NCBI GenBank assembly: GCA_002701705.1
Contig: NZWU01000013.1
Span: forward strand, 42,942 to 55,327
Length of the DNA stretch: 12,386 nucleotides
Direction: 5' to 3'
Source: Gammaproteobacteria bacterium
GTDB taxonomy: Bacteria > Pseudomonadota > Gammaproteobacteria > GCA-002705445 > GCA-002716945
Shown: positions 7,427-12,386 of the stretch, piece after piece
How the letters are laid out: every line of letters begins with the position of its first letter
How positions within the stretch are numbered: position 1 is the first letter of the stretch
Translations under genes and position numbers: made by a program
Notes under the pieces: generated by a model
Told to the model about the DNA's origin: nothing
What the model saw: the letters and a program-made list of their open reading frames with translations, nothing else
Database searches by the model: none

Positions 7427-9748
7427 ATGAAAAATTTATTGATTGTAGAATCGCCAACAAAGGTAAAGTCCATACAAAAGTTTTTGGGTAATGACTTTAA
7501 AGTTGTTGCATCTGTTGGTCACGTAAGAGATTTGGTGGCTACTGGAAGAAAGGGGATTAATGTAGAGAATGGGTATCAACCTGTTTGGAAAATTACAAAA
7601 GAAAAAAAGGACATTCTGGCAGACATAAAAAAATTCTCAGAAGATGCTGATAATGTATATTTTGCTACTGATCCTGATAGAGAAGGAGAAGCCATTTCAA
7701 AACATATCTATGATATTTTAAATGAATCTAATTCATTAAAGAATAAAACCATTCATCGAGTTGCATTTAATGAAATTACTAAAAGCGCTGTGCTTGATGC
7801 TATGAAACATCCTCGTGAAATTTCAATTAATCTTTGGAATGCATATTTAGCAAGAAGGACTCTAGACTATCTAATGGGTTATGATATCTCTGAATTCTTG
7901 TGGAAAAAGGTTAGTAGGGATGCTAGAGGTGGTAGAGTACAGAGCCCTGCTCTTAGATTAATTGTTGAAAGAGAAAAAGAAATATCAGACTTTAAACCTG
8001 TTGAATTTTGGACAACAACAGTAAATGCATGTCACGGTGAAGATTGCATAGATATTGATTTAATTTCAATTAATGGCGAGAAAATAAAGAAGAATAATAT
8101 AACAACTATTAACAATGCTGAAGACGCTGAAAAAAATAAATCAGAGATAGGAAAATATAAAGAATTAACAATTAAATCTATAAAAACATCTGAAAGAAAA
8201 ATGAAGCCTAGGGCTCCATTTACAACAGCCTCACTACAACAAACTGCTTATACAATGCTTGGATTCTCAGTAAAACAAACTTCAAGTATTGCACAAAAAT
8301 TATATCAGGGTGTTGATCTTGGTGATGGAGAAACTGTTGGTTTAATCACTTACATGCGGACAGACTCAACAAATATATCAACTGATGCTATTAAGGAATT
8401 AAATAATTACTTATCAAAAAATCATCCAAAGTTTTTATCCAATGAAGTCAGAAAATATCAGAATAAAGTAAAAAATGCGCAGGAAGCACATGAGGCCATA
8501 CGCCCAACATCTATACATAATGAACCCGAAAAAATAAAAAGCTTCCTAAATGATGTGGAATATAAATTATATGATTTGATTTGGAAAAGAACTGTTGCTT
8601 CTCAGATGACAGATGCAGTCTACCAACAAGTCAATTTAGAGCTATTTTTAGGGGATAAGTTTGAATTTAAATATTCTGGATCCTTTATCAAAGAAAATGG
8701 GTTTAAGCAAATATATGATTTATCGGAGAATGATGCTAAGGAAAAACTTAATAAGAAAATACTTGAGAAACTAAAGGCTGAGGATAAATTATCAATAAAA
8801 AATATTGAAATAGAACAAAAATTTACACAGCCACCTCCTAGGTTTAATCAGGCTAGTTTAATCCAAGCTTTGGAAGAGCTTGGAATTGGGAGGCCTTCTA
8901 CTTACGTTACAATCATTTCAAAAATTATGGAAAGCAACTATATAGATCCAGAAAAAAGTAATTTTCAACCAACTGCATTGGCAAGAGTCGTTTGTGATAC
9001 TTTAACGGAACACTTTAGTAATGACCTAGTTGATTATGAATTTACTGCAAGACTGGAAGAGAATCTTGATAAAATTTCACTTGGTGAGCAAGATGCTGAG
9101 TCATGCATAAAACAAACATATGAGCCTTTTAAAACAAACTTAGACCATAAACAAGAAACAGTCGACATATCGGAACAACGTTTGCTTAAAGATTTAGGTT
9201 TGCATCCTGAAACAAAAAGGCCGGTGAGTGTTCGGCTCACAAAATATGGTCCCACTATACAAATGGGAACCAAAGAAGATGAAGAAAAACCTAAATGGGC
9301 AGCATTAACGCCTGAACAAAAAAAGAACATTGATGACATAACTATTGAGGATGCTTTGAGATTATTTCAATTACCAGAAAAAATTGGTTCTTTTGAAGAA
9401 GAAGATGTTCTTATCAATATTGGTCCTTTTGGTCCATATATCAAATGTGGCAAAACAAATGTTTCAGCTAGAGGGCTTGATATATTTTCTGTTACCGAAG
9501 ATGAAGCATCCACCCTTATAAAAGAAAAAAGAGAATTAGATGCTAATAAAGAAATTAAAGTATTTGAGGAAAAAGGCATAAAAGTACTTAATGGTATTTA
9601 TGGCCCATATGTAACTAATGGAAAAGTTAATGTTAAAGTACCAAAAAATATTGAGCCTCAGTCACTTGAGGAAGAAGCATGTATAGAAATGATTAATAAT
9701 GCTCCTAAAAGAAAACGGAGGAGGAGATTCACTTCCAAAAAAACATGA
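7427..9748 (+). CDS. topA: DNA topoisomerase I (type IA), without zinc ribbons
   Basis: This enzyme relaxes negative supercoils by cutting one strand through a tyrosyl-DNA bond. The 773 residues are shorter than the 865 of E. coli. The Toprim domain (about 1-140) has VESPTK (7-12, Glu8) and TDPDREGEA (81-89, acidic DxDxE triad). The active site is GLITYMRTDST (305-315) with Tyr309 and Arg311. RGGRVQSPALR (167-177) and GIGRPSTY (486-493) are also intact. After about residue 590 there are no CxxC pairs, so the zinc ribbons of enteric TopA are missing. Instead three Topo_C-type repeats occur (KYGPTIQMG near 606, FGPYIKCG near 668, YGPYVTNG near 725) and a basic tail KRKRRRR. The start ATG has AGGA very close (1 nt spacing), but an in-frame TAG at 7421 rules out an upstream start and Glu8 rules out a much later one. 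Its TGA overlaps the tsaC ATG. Confidence 0.97.
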   Translation: MKNLLIVESPTKVKSIQKFLGNDFKVVASVGHVRDLVATGRKGINVENGYQPVWKITKEKKDILADIKKFSEDADNVYFATDPDREGEAISKHIYDILNESNSLKNKTIHRVAFNEITKSAVLDAMKHPREISINLWNAYLARRTLDYLMGYDISEFLWKKVSRDARGGRVQSPALRLIVEREKEISDFKPVEFWTTTVNACHGEDCIDIDLISINGEKIKKNNITTINNAEDAEKNKSEIGKYKELTIKSIKTSERKMKPRAPFTTASLQQTAYTMLGFSVKQTSSIAQKLYQGVDLGDGETVGLITYMRTDSTNISTDAIKELNNYLSKNHPKFLSNEVRKYQNKVKNAQEAHEAIRPTSIHNEPEKIKSFLNDVEYKLYDLIWKRTVASQMTDAVYQQVNLELFLGDKFEFKYSGSFIKENGFKQIYDLSENDAKEKLNKKILEKLKAEDKLSIKNIEIEQKFTQPPPRFNQASLIQALEELGIGRPSTYVTIISKIMESNYIDPEKSNFQPTALARVVCDTLTEHFSNDLVDYEFTARLEENLDKISLGEQDAESCIKQTYEPFKTNLDHKQETVDISEQRLLKDLGLHPETKRPVSVRLTKYGPTIQMGTKEDEEKPKWAALTPEQKKNIDDITIEDALRLFQLPEKIGSFEEEDVLINIGPFGPYIKCGKTNVSARGLDIFSVTEDEASTLIKEKRELDANKEIKVFEEKGIKVLNGIYGPYVTNGKVNVKVPKNIEPQSLEEEACIEMINNAPKRKRRRRFTSKKT

Positions 9749-10296
9749 ATAAGGGCAATCCAGCTGGAGCAGTTGAATACCTAAAAAATGGAAAAATTAT
9801 TGCATATCCAACAGAAACTGTCTTCGGTATAGGGTGCGACCCCTACAAAAAGGATTCTGTAGATAGAATATTCCAAATAAAAAATAGACCATTAGCTAAA
9901 AAATTTATATTAATTACTTCGTCTTACAAACAGCTTGAAAGTGTTGTTGATACACAAAAAATCACTGATGAAGTATTAAAGTCTTGGCCAGGTCCCAATA
10001 CTTGGTTGGTCCCACCTAACAAGAAACTTCCAAAATGGCTAATAAGTCAAGACAATGGTTTGATTGCAGTGAGAGTCTCTAACCACCCAGTAGTTAAGGA
10101 ATTATGTGGAAAATTTGGAAAACCAATAATTTCCACAAGTGCAAATATATATAATTCTATAGCTTTAAAAAATTTTGAGGAAGTAGAAAGCATTTTTTCT
10201 GACACAGTAGATTATTTAGTTGTTGGAGAAACAGGTAAAGAGAACAAACCTAGTGTAATAAAAAATATGCTGACTGGGGAAATTATAAGAAAATGA
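9745..10296 (+). CDS. tsaC: Threonylcarbamoyl-AMP synthase (TsaC/YrdC)
   Basis: TsaC makes threonylcarbamoyl-AMP from threonine, bicarbonate and ATP, the first step of the t6A modification at position 37 of ANN-decoding tRNAs. The 183 residues are close to E. coli TsaC (190). Visible family features are AYPTETVFGIGCDP (20-33), the KxR motif Lys46-Arg48 in QIKNRPLAKK, WPGPNTW (81-87), AVRVSNHP (108-115) and the SxN motif Ser132-Asn134 in ISTSAN. There is no C-terminal Sua5 domain, so it is the short bacterial form. The ATG overlaps the topA TGA (ATGA), and its own TGA overlaps the hemF ATG in the same way, so translation of the three genes is probably coupled. TsaB, TsaD and TsaE would be encoded elsewhere. 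Confidence 0.96.
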   Translation: MNKGNPAGAVEYLKNGKIIAYPTETVFGIGCDPYKKDSVDRIFQIKNRPLAKKFILITSSYKQLESVVDTQKITDEVLKSWPGPNTWLVPPNKKLPKWLISQDNGLIAVRVSNHPVVKELCGKFGKPIISTSANIYNSIALKNFEEVESIFSDTVDYLVVGETGKENKPSVIKNMLTGEIIRK

Positions 10297-11189
10297 CAAA
10301 TATAAAAGAGTTAAATCAAATTGAAAATACGTTCAATAAGATACATAAAAAACTAGTTAAAGGGTTTTCTAATCTTTCACCAAATTCAAAATCTATCATC
10401 ACCAATTGGAAGTATAAAACAGGCGGTGGAGGAAAAAGTTGTAGAATTGAGGATAAACAAATTCTTGAACAAGGAGCAGTAAATTTTTCATCCATAAAAG
10501 GAAAAGTTTTGCCCGGTAGTGCATTCGCAGGAAAATTTTCTAAAGATATTATAAGTTTTCATGCAATTGGAGTATCCGTAGTTATACATCCACATAATCC
10601 TTTTGTTCCATGTTCTCATTTAAATGTACGTTTTTTTACTTTAAAGAATAAAAATGGATCTAATACTTGGTGGTTTGGTGGTGGTTATGATTTAACTCCA
10701 TATTTTCCATATAAAGAAGATATAAAATTATGGCATAAAAATGCCGAAGAATTATGTGGTAGATACGACGCAAACTACTATAAAAAATTTAAAAAAGAAT
10801 GTGATGATTATTTTTTTATAAAACATAGAAATGAAAAAAGAGGAGTGGGTGGTATCTTTTTTGATGATCTTAATACAAAAGATAAATCTCATTACCTTGA
10901 ATTTATTAATGATGTAAGTTCTACGTTTTTATCCAGTTATATAACAATCGTAAAGCAGAGGAAAACAAAGAAATTTACTAAAACCCATAAAAGTTTTCAA
11001 TTGTACAGGAGAGGCAGATATGTAGAATTCAATTTGATTTATGACCGCGGAACATTATTTGGTTTGCAGTCCGGAGGCAGGGTTGAGTCTATTTTGATGT
11101 CATTGCCACCACAAGTCTCCTGGAACATAAAAAAGACTAATCTTTTTGAAAAATATGAAAAAAATTTACTAAAATTTATAAAAAAATAA
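10293..11189 (+). CDS. hemF: Oxygen-dependent coproporphyrinogen III oxidase
   Basis: HemF oxidatively decarboxylates two propionates of coproporphyrinogen III to give protoporphyrinogen IX, using O2. The 298 residues match E. coli HemF (299) along the whole length: KTGGGGKS (42-49), VVIHPHNPFVP (96-106), SHLNVRFF (108-115, with the conserved active-site His109), WWFGGGYDLTPYF (126-138), KHRNEKRGVGGIFFDDLN (177-194), LYRRGRYVEFNL (238-249) and LFGLQSGGRVESILMSLPP (255-273). The enzyme is cytosolic or loosely bound to the membrane as a dimer. The start is fixed by the ATGA overlap with tsaC. In Pseudomonas aroE commonly follows hemF; here a convergent thioesterase lies 1 bp beyond the stop. 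HemF needs oxygen, so the organism is probably aerobic, at least in part; whether it also has the radical-SAM HemN cannot be seen. Confidence 0.97.
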   Translation: MTNIKELNQIENTFNKIHKKLVKGFSNLSPNSKSIITNWKYKTGGGGKSCRIEDKQILEQGAVNFSSIKGKVLPGSAFAGKFSKDIISFHAIGVSVVIHPHNPFVPCSHLNVRFFTLKNKNGSNTWWFGGGYDLTPYFPYKEDIKLWHKNAEELCGRYDANYYKKFKKECDDYFFIKHRNEKRGVGGIFFDDLNTKDKSHYLEFINDVSSTFLSSYITIVKQRKTKKFTKTHKSFQLYRRGRYVEFNLIYDRGTLFGLQSGGRVESILMSLPPQVSWNIKKTNLFEKYEKNLLKFIKK

Positions 11190-11190
11190 T

Positions 11191-11211
11191 TTAGGTTAAA
11201 ATTTTATCTAA
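11191..11211 (-). terminator. Weak candidate terminator for the thioesterase gene
   Basis: A 21-base near-palindrome covers the thioesterase stop codon, with one mismatched pair, one possible G-T pair and almost no loop. Reading the minus strand it is followed by ATTATTTTTTTATAAA, a T-rich tract as in an intrinsic terminator. The stem is nearly all A/T with only one G-C pair near its base, so it would be weak. On the plus strand no T-tract follows, so it would not serve hemF in the same way. Confidence 0.2.
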
Positions 11212-11664
11212 CAGATTAGTATTCTCTATAATTTCATCTTCACTCAAATCAACAATAGCCATTGTGAGTCTTGAAATACAATTCAACTTTCTAGCTTCAT
11301 TAGTAATATTAATATTCCATACGTGTATAGACTTGCCCAAATTCACTGGCATTGCTTTCCCAATAACAGATCCATCAAAAACCGGTCGCAGATGATTAGC
11401 ATTAATCTCCAATCCAACTGCTTTTTGCTTTCTCATGTTAATACACAGATTCGAAGCTATACTGCCTAAAGATTCAGCAAGTACGCATGATGCACCACCG
11501 TGCAACATTCCTCTAGACTGCCTTGTTCTGTCATCTACAGGCATTTTTGCAAGGATATAATCAGACCCAATTTCTAAAAATTCAATACCTAAATGTTTGT
11601 TTAATGTATTATTTCTAAGAGTTTTAACGTTATCAATTGTAAAATCTTCAAACCAAATAGACAT
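11191..11664 (-). CDS. Hotdog-fold acyl-CoA thioesterase, MenI/YdiI (PaaI) type
   Basis: This is probably a cytosolic acyl-CoA hydrolase of the PaaI/YdiI hotdog group. The 157 residues hold one hotdog domain. The segment MPVDDRTRQSRGMLHGGAS (41-59), then VLAESLGS (61-68), VGLEINANHLRP (83-94), HVWNI (114-118) and SRLTMAIV (131-138) agree closely with E. coli YdiI (MenI) from memory. Glu64 is the probable catalytic residue and His55 lies in the conserved HGG. The ATG at 11664 has AGGAG 5 nt upstream, a good ribosome site. In E. coli the relative acts on 1,4-dihydroxy-2-naphthoyl-CoA in menaquinone synthesis, but no menaquinone genes are nearby, so the substrate here is open. It lies between two haem genes on the opposite strand, converging on hemF and divergent from hemB, with no obvious link to haem. 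Confidence 0.88.
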   Translation of the reverse strand: MSIWFEDFTIDNVKTLRNNTLNKHLGIEFLEIGSDYILAKMPVDDRTRQSRGMLHGGASCVLAESLGSIASNLCINMRKQKAVGLEINANHLRPVFDGSVIGKAMPVNLGKSIHVWNINITNEARKLNCISRLTMAIVDLSEDEIIENTNLLDKILT

Positions 11665-11685
11665 TTAATCTCCTATGTTTATAAT
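11658..11685 (+). promoter_or_regulatory. Candidate sigma-70 promoter for hemB
   Basis: TAGACA (11658-11663, 5 of 6 matches to the -35 consensus) and a perfect TATAAT (11680-11685) are separated by 16 bp. Transcription would start near 11692, giving a leader of about 50 nt before the hemB ATG. This is the best promoter match I found in the window. Its -35 element overlaps the start codon of the opposing thioesterase gene. Confidence 0.55.
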
Positions 11686-11740
11686 TCTAGATAGATTAAT
11701 ATAACATCTTCTCTTAAAATAAAAAGTACTGAGCCCCAAA

Positions 11741-12386
11741 ATGAAAAAAAAGTTTCCAAATACACGCTTACGAAGACTGAGAGCTACAAAATCTCTTAGG
11801 AATCTAATTAGAGAAAATTCTTTATCTCCTCATGACTTGATACAGCCAATATTTCTTATTGAAGGAAGAAATAAAATAGAAAAAGTAAACACTATGCCTA
11901 ACATATATAGATATACCGTTGATAAGGCAATAGTAGAAATAAAAAAACTCAAAAAGCTTGGTCTTGAGGCAATTGCCTTATTTCCATGCATTAATAAAAA
12001 ACACAAGAATTTAACTGGCAGTGAATCTTATAACCCTGGCGGACTTATTCAAAAAGCCATTTCAGAAATAAGGTTGAAAATTAATGATATTACAATAATA
12101 AGTGACGTTGCTCTTGATCCATATACATCTCATGGCCAAGATGGAATTATCTCCAAAAAAGGTGAAGTTTTAAATGATGAAACAATAGAAGTTTTAATAA
12201 AACAAGCCCTGAGTCATGCTGAATGTGGTACAGACATTATTGCACCATCAGATATGATGGATGGAAGAATAAAAAAAATACGTCAAGCATTAGAGAAAAA
12301 TTCATATCATAATACAATACTTCTTTCATATTCTGCAAAATATTCATCAAACTTTTATGGGCCTTTCAGAGATGCTGTGGGCTCTG
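11741..12386 (+). CDS. hemB: Delta-aminolevulinic acid dehydratase (porphobilinogen synthase), N-terminal part, zinc-free type
   Basis: HemB condenses two molecules of 5-aminolevulinate to porphobilinogen, the second shared step of haem synthesis. The first 215 residues are visible, about two thirds of the usual length, and the frame is open to the window edge. It begins MKKKFPNTRLRRLRATKSLR, has IQPIFLIEG (34-42) and SDVALDPYTSHGQDG (121-135). That stretch has Ala and Asp where zinc enzymes carry Cys, matching the Mg-type signature known from Pseudomonas. APSDMMDGRI (168-177) and SYSAKYSSNFYGPF (196-209) with Schiff-base Lys200 are present; the second active-site Lys would lie past the edge. 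An in-frame TAA at 11720 supports this ATG, although the Shine-Dalgarno is poor (GAG about 7 nt upstream). The gene is divergent from the thioesterase. Confidence 0.96.
   Translation, partial: MKKKFPNTRLRRLRATKSLRNLIRENSLSPHDLIQPIFLIEGRNKIEKVNTMPNIYRYTVDKAIVEIKKLKKLGLEAIALFPCINKKHKNLTGSESYNPGGLIQKAISEIRLKINDITIISDVALDPYTSHGQDGIISKKGEVLNDETIEVLIKQALSHAECGTDIIAPSDMMDGRIKKIRQALEKNSYHNTILLSYSAKYSSNFYGPFRDAVGS

Noticed and set aside
9034..9579. Two minus-strand open frames (9034-9339 and 9367-9579) inside topA.
   Set aside because: They are antisense shadows of topA with Ser/Phe-rich products and no start signals.
9717..9726. GGAGGAGGAG purine run in the topA end, resembling a Shine-Dalgarno for tsaC.
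   Set aside because: It lies 18 nt before the tsaC ATG, too far for a normal ribosome site, and no ATG, GTG or TTG sits at a proper distance. It is explained by the Arg codons of the basic tail.
11136..11220. Inverted repeat ACTAATC (11136-11142) and GATTAGT (11214-11220) around the hemF end.
   Set aside because: Seven bases separated by about 70 nt in A/T-rich sequence are expected by chance and do not form a compact hairpin.

Overview
The window is A/T-rich housekeeping chromosome (about one third G+C by eye) with short or overlapping gene junctions and no RNA genes, mobile elements, CRISPR arrays or phage genes. Gene content and order resemble a gammaproteobacterium: def-fmt and trkA lie on one side of a divergent junction and tsaC-hemF on the other, an arrangement I know from Pseudomonas-type genomes. 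High A/T, tight spacing and missing neighbourhood genes fit a streamlined, aerobic, probably marine lineage such as SAR86. That placement is inference.

Layout. Positions 1-7333 hold eight minus-strand genes, read from right to left: def (peptide deformylase), fmt (Met-tRNA formyltransferase), trkA and trkH (K+ uptake), an LpxL/HtrB-type lipid A acyltransferase, a prolyl aminopeptidase, a small exported alpha/beta-hydrolase, and the first 71 codons of hisB, cut by the window edge. A 93-bp divergent region (7334-7426) separates them from the plus-strand set topA, tsaC and hemF, which are joined by two ATGA start/stop overlaps. A minus-strand MenI/YdiI-like hotdog thioesterase converges on hemF with a 1-bp gap. 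Hemb starts divergently from it on the plus strand and runs off the right edge.

How the genes work together. Def and Fmt form the N-formyl-methionine cycle of translation initiation, and TsaC supplies the intermediate for tRNA t6A. TrkA and TrkH form one potassium uptake system, and the acyltransferase serves the outer membrane. HemB (second haem step) and HemF (oxygen-dependent coproporphyrinogen oxidase) place two haem steps within 1.5 kb. HemF points to aerobic life.

I found no undescribed system. The points worth a second look are modest: rsmB is absent between fmt and trkA and dprA is absent beside def/topA; TopA lacks zinc ribbons and instead has GPY-type repeats and a basic tail; HemB has the zinc-free signature; fmt starts at TTG with a good ribosome site; a strong hemB promoter candidate overlaps the thioesterase start; the exported hydrolase has an atypical nucleophile motif. 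No gene-free stretch exceeds 93 bp.
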